Below are positions 18,078 through 26,832 of a stretch of DNA of 64,000 bases, in pieces. A program made the translations under genes and the position numbers. The stretch covers positions 1,554,508-1,618,507 of the forward strand of contig NZ_JAFLND010000001.1 of NCBI RefSeq assembly GCF_017313105.1. The letters are read 5' to 3'. How positions within the stretch are numbered: the stretch's first letter is position 1; every line of letters starts with the position of its first letter. The notes beneath the pieces are model-generated. The model had not been told where the DNA came from, searched no databases, and saw only the letters and a list, made by a program, of their open reading frames with translations. This stretch comes from [Muricauda] lutisoli (nom. illeg.). GTDB lineage: Bacteria > Bacteroidota > Bacteroidia > Flavobacteriales > Flavobacteriaceae.

Positions 18078-18776
18078 TCACGCAGGCGTTTGATCGACAT
18101 CGGAATCTACCTTACCATCGACCAATGTAATCACTCTTCTGGCCTTCTCTATCACTCTTTGGTCGTGGGTTGAAAACAAGAAGGTGATTTTTTCTTCTTT
18201 GTTCAATTTTGCCATGATGTCCAATAAATTACTTGCTGATTTTGAATCCAGATTGGCCGTTGGTTCGTCTGCCAATATTATTTTGGGTTTGGAGGCCAAA
18301 GCACGTGCCACGGCGACCCTTTGTTGTTGCCCACCCGAAAGCTCACCGGGCCTACTGTCGATCTTTTCTTCCAAGTCAACTTCACGAAGCAGTTCCAGTA
18401 CTCTTTTTTCCCTATCTTTTTTTGAGACCTTTTGTAATTGGAGTACAAAACCGATGTTTTCCCGAGAAGTGAGTACGGGTATAAGGTTAAAGGACTGAAA
18501 TACAAAACCAATATTTTGAAGCCTGAAATCTATTAACTTGTTCTCTGGAAGCTTGGTAATTTCCACACCATCCACAAAAACAGTTCCCGAAGTGGGTTCG
18601 TCAAGGCCGCCGATCATGTTCAACAATGTGGATTTCCCCGAACCAGAGGGCCCCACCAGGGCAACAAATTCCCCTTCTTCAATGTGAAGGTGCACATCTT
18701 GTAATGCCCTTACAGGAACCGCCGTCTCTTTATATATCTTACTGACGTTATGCGCGTCTATGATTGTTTTTCCCAT
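18078..18776 (-). CDS. ABC transporter ATPase, LolD/MacB type
   Basis: A 232-residue nucleotide-binding subunit with Walker A GPSGSGKST (residues about 43-51), a Q-loop (FVFQSFNLIPVLT), the ABC signature LSGGQQQRVAVARAL, Walker B IILADEP, and a switch histidine in FSTHD. The FQSFNLIPVLT form is typical of the LolD/MacB/FtsE group, which drives mechanotransmission rather than import. Four bases separate it from the permease upstream. Confidence 0.93.
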   Translation of the reverse strand: MGKTIIDAHNVSKIYKETAVPVRALQDVHLHIEEGEFVALVGPSGSGKSTLLNMIGGLDEPTSGTVFVDGVEITKLPENKLIDFRLQNIGFVFQSFNLIPVLTSRENIGFVLQLQKVSKKDREKRVLELLREVDLEEKIDSRPGELSGGQQQRVAVARALASKPKIILADEPTANLDSKSASNLLDIMAKLNKEEKITFLFSTHDQRVIEKARRVITLVDGKVDSDVDQTPA

Positions 18777-18780
18777 GGTG

Positions 18781-19998
18781 CTAAATTTTTCGAATTGATT
18801 CTGCAGGATTTAATTGCAAAGCTCTATAGGCAGGATATATAGCCGACAACAGTGCGGTTATCAAACACATGATAGCCACGATCCAATAGTTCTGGCTGTC
18901 CAACGCTGGGTAGATAATGGAACTGAAACCATAGCTGGCCAATCCTTCTGAGAATATGGCAATGTTGATGCCGTACGTTCCCAGCACAAGAACGCTCAAC
19001 CAACCGACCAGAAGTCCGACAGGACATCCTATCAATGTCAGGAAAAGAGTTTCCAACATGATCATCAAAAAGATCTTTCTCTTATTGAGCCCAATGGCCA
19101 TAAGCATGCCCAATTCCCTTATCCGTTCCAGTACGGACATGAGCATGGTGTTCACAATACCGAAGGTTAGCGCTAAAAGAATAATACCAGAGATGATGTA
19201 GGTATATAGGTTGAAGGATTCTATCACCAGTTCCAAATCGGGGGCGAGATCTTTCCAATCTTCTACCTTTTGGTTGGGCATTAGCTGGCGAACATAGGTG
19301 ATGTAACTGTCCAGTGCAGACTCATCCTTCAACAAAATGGCCAATTCGTTACTTTGCGAATGCTGAAGACCTAAGAGGTTGTCCAAGGATTGTTTTTGGA
19401 CATAAACATTCACTTCATCGAGGGAAAGGTTCCTGGATCTATATATCCCTCCCACCCGAAAGGCACCCGAAACTATACTGGCATGAATATCCGTAAAGGT
19501 CACTACTACCTTGCTCCGTAATTTGATCTTGAGTTTTTTGGCCAACTTCTCACCGATAAAGATTTCATTGTCCTTTCCAGAAGCAAAATAGTCTCCCTCT
19601 ATCAAATTTTGGTTCAGGCCAATCTGTTTTATTTCCGTCTTTGGGGAGATCCCATAAATGGTTACTCCGGAAACGGTAGTAGGCGATGTGATCATCCCTT
19701 TGACAATGGTGCGCATGCTTGCGGATTGAACCATGTCATCTTTTTTCAACATTGAAAGAATGGAATCGGAATTTTTTATGACATATTTGGATTCCTGTTG
19801 ATCGGCAAATCCAGGATGGTGTACCTGAATGTGGGACAACTGCCTGTTCACGGATTCATCAATATTGTTTTTGTAAAGTCCCCAAGCAAAGGCCAGAATA
19901 AAAATACTGGCCCACAAACCGACCACAATAGAGCCGATCACTACAAAACTCCTGGTTTTGTTGCGCCAAATGTTCCGCCATGCTATTTGAACCAACAT
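18781..19998 (-). CDS. FtsX/LolC-type ABC transporter permease
   Basis: A 405-residue permease with one N-terminal helix (RNIWRNKTRSFVVIGSIVVG), a large extracytoplasmic MacB-like domain, and three C-terminal helices containing the conserved block MLMSVLERIRELGMLMAIGLN and the final PAYRALQLNPAESIRKI. This is the LolC/LolE/MacB topology. The start is set at the ATG at 19998; an upstream TTG at 20004 overlaps the preceding stop. It is paralogous to the adjacent permease. Confidence 0.9.
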   Translation of the reverse strand: MLVQIAWRNIWRNKTRSFVVIGSIVVGLWASIFILAFAWGLYKNNIDESVNRQLSHIQVHHPGFADQQESKYVIKNSDSILSMLKKDDMVQSASMRTIVKGMITSPTTVSGVTIYGISPKTEIKQIGLNQNLIEGDYFASGKDNEIFIGEKLAKKLKIKLRSKVVVTFTDIHASIVSGAFRVGGIYRSRNLSLDEVNVYVQKQSLDNLLGLQHSQSNELAILLKDESALDSYITYVRQLMPNQKVEDWKDLAPDLELVIESFNLYTYIISGIILLALTFGIVNTMLMSVLERIRELGMLMAIGLNKRKIFLMIMLETLFLTLIGCPVGLLVGWLSVLVLGTYGINIAIFSEGLASYGFSSIIYPALDSQNYWIVAIMCLITALLSAIYPAYRALQLNPAESIRKI

Positions 19999-20000
19999 AA

Positions 20001-21224
20001 TCAACTATTTATCGCGTCTACAGGTCTAAGCCTTAATACTTTAAATCCTGGATAAAGGGACAACAGGGTGGCCAATACCAGAACAATCAGGGTCTGGTAA
20101 ATGAAGATTCGGATGTTGCCCGAAAAATAAATGATGGGCTCAAAACCATAATCTTCATAAACCTCCCTTAAGGATCCACTGAATTGAACTGGGTATTCGG
20201 TGAGCAAATGAACAATCAAAATACCCCCTAACACCCCCATCAAACAGCCCATCAATGAAATCATGATCGATTCCAACTGTATCACATAGGCCAAAAGGTG
20301 TTTCTTCATACCGATGGCAATCAGAATCCCGAATTCCCTATTCCTTTCAAAGGTCATCATCAATAAAGTGCCGAACAATCCAAAGGATATGATGATATAG
20401 AGAATTCCGATTACGATATAATGCCCCGAACTGTCCGCCTCAATGAACTGATCCATCTCAGGCATCATTTGTTTCCAGGTCATCACTTCATAAGCCTCCG
20501 TGTCAATAACATTTTCAATTGCTTCTTTGGAACTTTCCAAATCGGAGGTTTTACCGAGCATAATGGACAGAGAGGTCAACCTATTTTCGGCGCCGTGCAG
20601 ATATTGTGATGTTTTTAAGGGCATATAGATAACATTGCTGTTCAGCTCGGGAGACCCCAGTTTTAAAATGCCAACAATATTGAATTTACCAGCTGCACTG
20701 CTTGCATGGTATCCTTGTCCGATCAATACAAGGGTGTCGTTCACTTTGGCATTGAGCTGCTCTGCCAACCCACTCCCAATTAGTATTTGGTCCGCACTGT
20801 TACTTTCAAAGTATATACCTTCAACAACCTTTTCATTCAGTTGGTTTACTTTTTCTTCACTCGTCGGATCTATCCCCAACACCATAACTCCTTTGGTTTT
20901 ATCAGCAAAAGATGATAGAGCAAATGTTTCTAATCGAGGCATTAGTCCAGTAACTCTGGGGTTGTCCAGCAATCTTTTGGAAAACTCTTCATCGGCCTCA
21001 AAAGAATTTTCTATCGATTGTTCATCCCAGTAGCCTTTCTTATGTATTTGGAGATAACCCGATGAGTAGCTGACCACATTGTGGATCATGTTCTCATAAA
21101 CCCCATCGGTAACCGAGCGAAAGGTTATGGCCAATAGCACGGCAAAAAAAACGGAGGCAACGGTGATCATCGTTCTCCGACCGTTGCGCCATATATTCAA
21201 CCATGCCAATTTTAAGAACATCAT
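20001..21224 (-). CDS. FtsX/LolE-type ABC transporter permease
   Basis: A 407-residue permease with the same topology as its neighbour: N-terminal LAWLNIWRNGRRTMITVASV, an extracytoplasmic domain, then LLMMTFERNREFGILIAIGMK and a C-terminal YPGFKVLRLRPVDAINS. Two such permeases with one LolD-like ATPase match the heterodimeric LolCDE or a related lipid/lipoprotein-moving transporter. Its ATG overlaps the stop of the LolA-like gene by four bases. Confidence 0.9.
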   Translation of the reverse strand: MMFLKLAWLNIWRNGRRTMITVASVFFAVLLAITFRSVTDGVYENMIHNVVSYSSGYLQIHKKGYWDEQSIENSFEADEEFSKRLLDNPRVTGLMPRLETFALSSFADKTKGVMVLGIDPTSEEKVNQLNEKVVEGIYFESNSADQILIGSGLAEQLNAKVNDTLVLIGQGYHASSAAGKFNIVGILKLGSPELNSNVIYMPLKTSQYLHGAENRLTSLSIMLGKTSDLESSKEAIENVIDTEAYEVMTWKQMMPEMDQFIEADSSGHYIVIGILYIIISFGLFGTLLMMTFERNREFGILIAIGMKKHLLAYVIQLESIMISLMGCLMGVLGGILIVHLLTEYPVQFSGSLREVYEDYGFEPIIYFSGNIRIFIYQTLIVLVLATLLSLYPGFKVLRLRPVDAINS

Positions 21225-21991
21225 TTTAGTTGCATCATGTTTCGTGTAGTAAAAAAACTATCGGGAATCTCCTCATCGTAAAGGAGATGGTTGTACTTGA
21301 TCACGGTTTTATAACCTTCCTTGTCCGTCGGAATCATTTCAATCCGTGTAGTCACTTTTCTTGAACCAAAGACTTTGATGTCACTTGAATTCATGATGTT
21401 GACCAATTGTCCATCTTCATCATAAAATTCAGCTTTGAGCTGAAGAAAATCTTGCGTATCGATCCATACGATCACCTTTTCCCAAACAATGGCCGCTGAG
21501 GGCTTAGGTATCAATTCAATCTTGTAGCATTCCTTACCTTGGATAAGTTCCCTGCCCAAATGTCTGTGGTCATAATCTTTTACCGATGAGGCTTCCTTCA
21601 CCAAATCGTCATTGGTAAAGTCCGTACCCATCCAACTCTGCGACATCATCGAGGGCGGTAATTTAATGGTGCGTTCAATGGCAGGTATCCAGTTCCATAC
21701 CTCCTTGTCCCTTTTTAGAAAAATCATGCCTTTTTCCTTGGCCGGTGCCTGCACAAGGATCAAGGTATAAACATCCCCTTTGGTCCATGCCTTCAGTTCC
21801 ATTTCCCTTTGCCAAGAAGGACGTATGATCTGGATGGTAATATCCGCTTGGGAAGTATTTCCCCTTATGTTATCATCGGCCTTTTTAACAATTTCCCTCG
21901 CGGTTAATTCCTGTGTGGGCATTGTAGCGGCAAGAAGCAACATACTTAGTCCAAAGGCCAAATAGCCAACCAATATTGATGCTTTTTTCAT
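21221..21991 (-). CDS. LolA-like outer-membrane lipoprotein-sorting protein
   Basis: A 256-residue secreted protein with a signal peptide (residues 1-25) and the LolA-like fold of the PF17131 group: TAREIVKKADDNIRGNTSQA, EKGMIFLKRDKEVWNWIP, and RTIKLPPSMMSQSWMGTDF. Such proteins are periplasmic carriers of lipids or lipoproteins. It is the first gene of the operon (LolA-like, permease, permease, ATPase, barrel) with ATGA overlaps, so it is likely the periplasmic chaperone that passes cargo from the ABC complex towards the outer membrane. Confidence 0.88.
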   Translation of the reverse strand: MKKASILVGYLAFGLSMLLLAATMPTQELTAREIVKKADDNIRGNTSQADITIQIIRPSWQREMELKAWTKGDVYTLILVQAPAKEKGMIFLKRDKEVWNWIPAIERTIKLPPSMMSQSWMGTDFTNDDLVKEASSVKDYDHRHLGRELIQGKECYKIELIPKPSAAIVWEKVIVWIDTQDFLQLKAEFYDEDGQLVNIMNSSDIKVFGSRKVTTRIEMIPTDKEGYKTVIKYNHLLYDEEIPDSFFTTRNMMQLK

Positions 21992-22077
21992 AGTTTGAAA
22001 CTAGCTCAATAAATGGCTTTGGACAATGATATAAGTCAAGTGTTGCCTTGGGTGAAAAGTTTTGGATTAGCTATACT

Positions 22078-22830
22078 CTACAACTGAGAATATGGAAGAG
22101 GTTTTAAAAATACCCGGATTATGTTGTTCATGGCATTTGCATATTCTTCCATGTTGGAGATTCGCTTCCATTCCGGATGTGGACCAAACTTGCCCCATGC
22201 TTCCGTGTGGGCCTGCTTGTCTTTGAAGGCCAGCATATACGTTAGGCACGGCATATGGTTCCCGGCAATGTTCGACCCAAAAAACACCGTAGGAAGGCCA
22301 ACATCCTCAAAAATACCAAATTCACTGTCATTAAACATTTTCACCTTTCTGCGCAGGGCGTCCTCATTGTAACTTTCGTAAGTTCTAAGCTCAAAGAAGT
22401 TTGCACTATCCGCCGGTTTCTGTAGGTTTGGAAAACCTGTGGTGGATTGAATAAGATCCGTTGTAATTCTACTATACGGAATCAAGTTTTCGGATATTTT
22501 AAGATAAGGACTTGCATCCTCGATATATTTTTCATCCTCATTCAATAATTCGCCGCTTTTTTGAAACGCTACAATGTCATTATAAGGGATCAGTACATAA
22601 AGTTTTTTTGGCAAAGTTTCCCCCACTTCTTCAAATACCCCGATATTCTTTACACCTTGACGGTTCATGGCTGGAATAAATGCCTCTTTAAAATAATCAT
22701 GAAGTACTTGTTCCGGTCTGCCAAACTCCAATTCGTAGGTTCTCAATTCATATACTTGTTCCTGTCCTGCCAATTGAAAGTTCAGAATCAAAATAAAAAG
22801 TATGGAAAAAACTCGTTTTATAATTTTCAT
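22078..22830 (-). CDS. NIPSNAP family secreted protein
   Basis: A 250-residue protein with a signal peptide ending near GQEQ, followed by two ferredoxin-like (dimeric alpha/beta-barrel) repeats, each opening with the NIPSNAP motif YELRTYEL or FELRTYES. The second contains PCLTYMLAFKDKQAHTEAWGKF, typical of the family. The function of bacterial NIPSNAP proteins is not established. It lies 86 bp from the LolA-like gene and is probably a separate unit. Confidence 0.88.
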   Translation of the reverse strand: MKIIKRVFSILFILILNFQLAGQEQVYELRTYELEFGRPEQVLHDYFKEAFIPAMNRQGVKNIGVFEEVGETLPKKLYVLIPYNDIVAFQKSGELLNEDEKYIEDASPYLKISENLIPYSRITTDLIQSTTGFPNLQKPADSANFFELRTYESYNEDALRRKVKMFNDSEFGIFEDVGLPTVFFGSNIAGNHMPCLTYMLAFKDKQAHTEAWGKFGPHPEWKRISNMEEYANAMNNIIRVFLKPLPYSQL

Positions 22831-22882
22831 TGTTCAGTTATCTTGTTGAATAGTAAATAATTATACTGATATGCTATTCTAG

Positions 22883-23887
22883 TTATGCTTTTCCAGAAAG
22901 GATGTTTTCGATAGTGCTCAATTCCTCTTTATCAAATCCAGGTTTTTGTAGAGCTTGTAACGAGTCCTCCAATTGTTCGGGCCTACTTACACCCAAAAGT
23001 ACGGATGTAACCCGTGGATCTCGCTTTACCCAGGAAAGGGCCATTTGGGCCAAGGACTGGCCTCTTTCTTTGGCCACTTTATTCAATTTTGATACCATCT
23101 CCAGTTTTTGGGGGGTGATCTGGTCGGCTTCCAAAGCACCGTTCCCACGTCCAGAGGCAGCTCTTGATGATTCTGGAATTCCGTGAAGATATTTGTCGGT
23201 CAACAAACCTTGCTCCAAGGGCGAAAAAACAATGCTTCCAACGCCTTCTTGCCCCAGTACATCCAACAACCCATCTTCAATCCATCTATCGAACATGGAG
23301 TAACGGGGTTGATGAATCAAACATGGAGTTCCCATTTCCTTCAGCATTTTTATGGCCGCCTTGGTCTCTTTGGCGTCATAGCTGGATATGCCAACATAAA
23401 GTGCTTTCCCTTGGCGAACTATCAAATCCAGCGCTCCCATGGTTTCTTCTAGAGGTGTGGACGGGTCCGGACGGTGGTGGTAGTATATATCAACATAATC
23501 CAGCCCCATTCGTTTTAAACTTTGGTCCAAACTGGAAACCAAATACTTTTTGGAGCCAAAATCACCATAAGGACCCTCCCACATCTTCCATCCTGCTTTG
23601 GTGCTCACAATTATTTCATCCCGGTATTGGGCCAAATCCGATTTTAGTATTTTACCAAAAGTGGTTTCGGCCGACCCGGGCGGGGGACCATAATTGTTCG
23701 CGAGGTCAAAATGGGTGATACCTGCATCGAATGCCTTGTGCACAATGGTACGAGCAGTATCAAAATCATCCATTTCACCAAAATTGTGCCATAGCCCAAG
23801 TGAAAAAGCAGGTAGCAACAAACCGCTATCGCCACAGCGATTGTAGGTCATTTCATTATATCTATTCTTGTTCGGTTGGTAATCCAT
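22883..23887 (-). CDS. aldo/keto reductase, YghZ/MgrA-like
   Basis: A 334-residue cytoplasmic NADP-dependent AKR. It has GLWHNFGEMDDF near the N-terminus, the catalytic Asp/Tyr region GITHFDLANNYGPPPGSAE, the catalytic Lys in STKAGWKMWEGPYGDFGSKK, His in DIYYHHRPDP, and the C-terminal cofactor block SVLLGVSRPEQLEDSLQAL. The layout, including the insertion WEGPYGDFGS, is that of L-glyceraldehyde 3-phosphate reductase (YghZ) relatives. It is divergent to a Crp-family gene across 225 bp. Confidence 0.92.
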   Translation of the reverse strand: MDYQPNKNRYNEMTYNRCGDSGLLLPAFSLGLWHNFGEMDDFDTARTIVHKAFDAGITHFDLANNYGPPPGSAETTFGKILKSDLAQYRDEIIVSTKAGWKMWEGPYGDFGSKKYLVSSLDQSLKRMGLDYVDIYYHHRPDPSTPLEETMGALDLIVRQGKALYVGISSYDAKETKAAIKMLKEMGTPCLIHQPRYSMFDRWIEDGLLDVLGQEGVGSIVFSPLEQGLLTDKYLHGIPESSRAASGRGNGALEADQITPQKLEMVSKLNKVAKERGQSLAQMALSWVKRDPRVTSVLLGVSRPEQLEDSLQALQKPGFDKEELSTIENILSGKA

Positions 23888-24112
23888 AAACGATTAAATT
23901 AAGATTCGACTTCATGTATCGTCCATAAACACGACAATTTTATGTCTTGGAGACTTAGAGTGTCATACACCGATATGTTGGGGTAGGTCCAATTACATAT
24001 AGTATATTACTGCAAAATCTTTGATACATTGCCAAAACAAATCTATCGGGTTTTTACATCCTTTTCATTGAACTAGGACAAGAAATCACCGGTACAGCCT
24101 CGACACCCATTT

Positions 24113-24691
24113 ATGAAGAATGAATTGAAAAACTATTTGGAACGTTTCATTAGCTTATCAGATAAAGAATCTGAGATGGCACTAGAGTTTTTTGAATATC
24201 GGAAGTATCCAAAAAATTCGCTGATTCTGCGTTCTGGGGACATCTGTAATTTTGAAGCATACATAAAACGAGGATGTGCCCGGGAATTTTTTACAGACCA
24301 TAAGGGAAACGAACATACGGTTGAATTTGCCATTGAAGATTGGTGGATAAGTGAAATCCATAGTTTTGAAAATAAGCTGCCCAGCCAAGTAAGTATCGAG
24401 ACGTTGGAGGAAACCGAAATGCTAGTGCTATCCTTGGAGTCCAAAAAACAACTTTTGGAAGCAATTCCCTCCTTGGAGCATATGTTCCGAATTATGATGC
24501 AACGCCACGTGCACGCCCTAAAAAAACGATTGCTTCAAAACATGTCAAGAAATGCCATGGACCGATATCAAATGTTCCTGGAGCTATATCCTACCGTTGT
24601 TCAACGTGTTCCGCAATATCATATCGCATCCTATTTGGGGATTTCCCAAGAATTTTTGAGCAAATTGAGAAAGCGGAACATGGATTTGTAA
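24113..24691 (+). CDS. Crp/Fnr-family transcriptional regulator
   Basis: A 192-residue regulator with an N-terminal cyclic-nucleotide-binding-like domain (GDICNFEAYIKRGCAREFF, then FAIEDWWISEIHSF) and a C-terminal winged helix (IASYLGISQEFLSKLRK). The residues that bind cAMP in true CRP are not preserved, as is usual in this Bacteroidota group. It faces away from the aldo/keto reductase and may control it; this is inference. Confidence 0.88.
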   Translation: MKNELKNYLERFISLSDKESEMALEFFEYRKYPKNSLILRSGDICNFEAYIKRGCAREFFTDHKGNEHTVEFAIEDWWISEIHSFENKLPSQVSIETLEETEMLVLSLESKKQLLEAIPSLEHMFRIMMQRHVHALKKRLLQNMSRNAMDRYQMFLELYPTVVQRVPQYHIASYLGISQEFLSKLRKRNMDL

Positions 24692-24824
24692 ATAAAATGG
24701 CAACTACTGGCGATACGGGGTTATAAAGTTCCGAAAGTGATATTTCAGGAATTGGAATAATGGAAATAGTTTTTTAATAATCAGGGGACGTTTGAAACAA
24801 ACCCATATCACTGCAAATCCTGGC

Positions 24825-25553
24825 CTAAAGATTTTTATAAACCTCTTCAAAAGGTACTCTGCAACGTTCACCCCAAATGCCCGAACCTTCTTTTCTTATG
24901 CCTACGGATATCACCATATTGATCTCCGCTCCCCTCGGTAATTTCAAAAGCCTCTTGACCAATTTGCTGTCAAAGCCCTCCAATGGACATGTATCATATC
25001 CCTCATTCGCCATTGCAATCATAAATGTCTGTGCGGCCAATGCACATGATTTGTGAACTACGACCCGCATATCATTTTCAGACACTTGTCTGGTAATAGG
25101 ACGAAAAATACCTATGACTTTGGTCAACAAAACCCGGAACAAACCAACAATCCCAAAAAACCTAGTGTACAATAGCGGCATTATTTTGCCATAATACAGT
25201 TCTCTATCCTTGATTCGTTTTTCCTGCCGTTCGATAGGACTGTTCCGTTGGATGTTTCCCTTTTCAAATTCCAGAACAAATTTTGAACGTTTTTTATATA
25301 GATCCTGCCTTGTTACAAAAACAACGGCCTCAGCTGCAGTTGAAACTGCAGTTTGTCCCAAACAGGCTTTGGCAAGGTTTGCCAAAGTTTCAGGTTCAGT
25401 GATATGGTAAAATTCCCATAACTGCATATTGGAACTATTGGGTGCCAATGTTGCGAGTTCAAGACCATGTTTTACTTTTAGGGTATCAATCTTTTTTGTT
25501 TTATCGTATACACGTACGGAACGTCTATGATTTAAAACAGCTTCCAAATCCAT
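24825..25553 (-). CDS. nitroreductase family protein
   Basis: A 242-residue FMN-dependent oxidoreductase. The N-terminal HRRSVRVYDK is the FMN-phosphate binding motif, LAPNSSNMQLWEFYHIT is the core helix and strand, and EGYDTCPLEGFD with INMVISVGIRK is the C-terminal FMN/dimer region. There is an insertion in the middle (about residues 85-150) with a hydrophobic stretch. Substrates may be quinones or nitroaromatics; none can be assigned. It converges with the upstream Crp gene across 133 bp. Confidence 0.88.
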   Translation of the reverse strand: MDLEAVLNHRRSVRVYDKTKKIDTLKVKHGLELATLAPNSSNMQLWEFYHITEPETLANLAKACLGQTAVSTAAEAVVFVTRQDLYKKRSKFVLEFEKGNIQRNSPIERQEKRIKDRELYYGKIMPLLYTRFFGIVGLFRVLLTKVIGIFRPITRQVSENDMRVVVHKSCALAAQTFMIAMANEGYDTCPLEGFDSKLVKRLLKLPRGAEINMVISVGIRKEGSGIWGERCRVPFEEVYKNL

Positions 25554-25870
25554 ATCTATCTTATTTTAAGTAAGTCCTTTATCCGACCACGTCTAATTTA
25601 GCGACTTATTTAGGTATGTCGGTTTTTACTTAAATACAATTTTTAAAGGAAATGGATTTTCCTAGGTATAGAATTTCATAATTTGTATTAAGCTTTAAAT
25701 GTCAATAATCAAATCCCGACCCGATTGGCACACAATAATGGAATCATTGACAAGGCAGTATAAAGTATTGAATAAAAAACGATGGCCAACAAAGCCGTTG
25801 GGTGCATTGTAACAAAAACATTGATTCTTCGTCTTCCTCAAACAAACAAACGAACCAATCAAAAAACAAA
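25554..25870. other. promoter region between nitroreductase and CPBP genes
   Basis: Divergent intergenic region of 317 bp. TTTAAGTAA (25565-25573) and TTACTTAAA (25626-25634) form a perfect 9-bp inverted repeat 52 bp apart, and a near copy GACTTATTTA (25603-25612) lies between them; these could be regulator sites for the nitroreductase gene. The part near 25800-25860 contains a string resembling an integron core site, but no partner boxes. No coding sequence is seen. Confidence 0.3.
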
Positions 25871-26725
25871 ATGCTTACAAATTCATCAGAACGTAAAGAA
25901 GCTTGGAAAACCATTTTTCTATTTCTTGCACTCGTCGTTGCGCTTACTTCACCGTTCCATTATGCCATAGTAAATCTGTATCCTTCAAGGATATATGTCG
26001 GGGCTATTATGTGGTGTCCTGCAATAGCTGCTTTTATCACACTAAAAATTAAAGGACGCAAAATCTCATCGCTAAATTGGAATTGGGGAGATTGGAAATA
26101 CATCCGATGGTCTTACTTTATTCCTGCCCTATATGGTATAATCACCTACTTACTAATCTGGGTTTTCGGGTTTGGAGGTTTAGCAAATAGAGAAATAATA
26201 ACAGAATGGGGAAAAGAACTTGGGTTGTTTGGGATAGGTACTTTAAATCCAACCTCAATAACAATCATAGCCATCATCTTGTTGGGGACTGTAGAAGTGA
26301 TAAGAGCTTCTGCAACCACATTAGGAGAGGAAATTGGATGGAGGGGCTTTTTTATCCATGAATTAAGAAAGGTTCTTTCTTTTACCGGTGTATCTGTATT
26401 TAGTGGACTTGTATGGGCCGCTTGGCATTGGCCGCTACTCGTTTACTATAGCAACAATGTGCTATTGGAATTTATCACATTCTTTATAGTGATTATTTCG
26501 ATGTCATTTATTATGGCCTACTACACTTTTAAATCTAAAAGTCTATGGCCAGCAGTAATTTTCCATGCAGTAAGCAATGTGTACATTCAAAAGATCATGC
26601 CTTCTTTAACCATGAAAATTGAGGGAACCGAACATTGGCTTGGCGAAAACGGAATTATGTTTGCCATTGTTACCAGTATTTTCGGGATTTATTTTTGGAG
26701 AAAAGCTATTAAAGAAAAAATATAG
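25871..26725 (+). CDS. CPBP-family intramembrane glutamic protease
   Basis: A 284-residue polytopic membrane protein (about seven or eight helices) of the CPBP/Abi (CAAX-processing-like) family. Motif 1 is EEIGWRGFF with E153, E154 and R158; motif 2 contains WAAWHWPLL; motif 3 is PAVIFHAVSNVY. These supply the catalytic Glu and His residues of the family. The ATG at 25871 is chosen; the open frame runs upstream without a sensible start. Substrate is unknown; some relatives process bacteriocins or confer immunity. Confidence 0.88.
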   Translation: MLTNSSERKEAWKTIFLFLALVVALTSPFHYAIVNLYPSRIYVGAIMWCPAIAAFITLKIKGRKISSLNWNWGDWKYIRWSYFIPALYGIITYLLIWVFGFGGLANREIITEWGKELGLFGIGTLNPTSITIIAIILLGTVEVIRASATTLGEEIGWRGFFIHELRKVLSFTGVSVFSGLVWAAWHWPLLVYYSNNVLLEFITFFIVIISMSFIMAYYTFKSKSLWPAVIFHAVSNVYIQKIMPSLTMKIEGTEHWLGENGIMFAIVTSIFGIYFWRKAIKEKI

Positions 26726-26808
26726 ACCAAACGGCCAGAGCGCCCAATATCCTTTGTAAATGCAAAGGTAAGTGCTACCCCCAACCACTTATAACCGAAC
26801 CCATCACC

Positions 26809-26826
26809 AAGGTTCAACTAAACGAT
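26809..26826 (+). repeat. copy of TTCAAATAAACGA intergenic motif (divergent)
   Basis: AAGGTTCAACTAAACGAT, ending six bases before the start of the TPR-S41 gene. It differs from the copy at 28654 at two positions. Confidence 0.4.
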
Positions 26827-26832
26827 ATAAAA

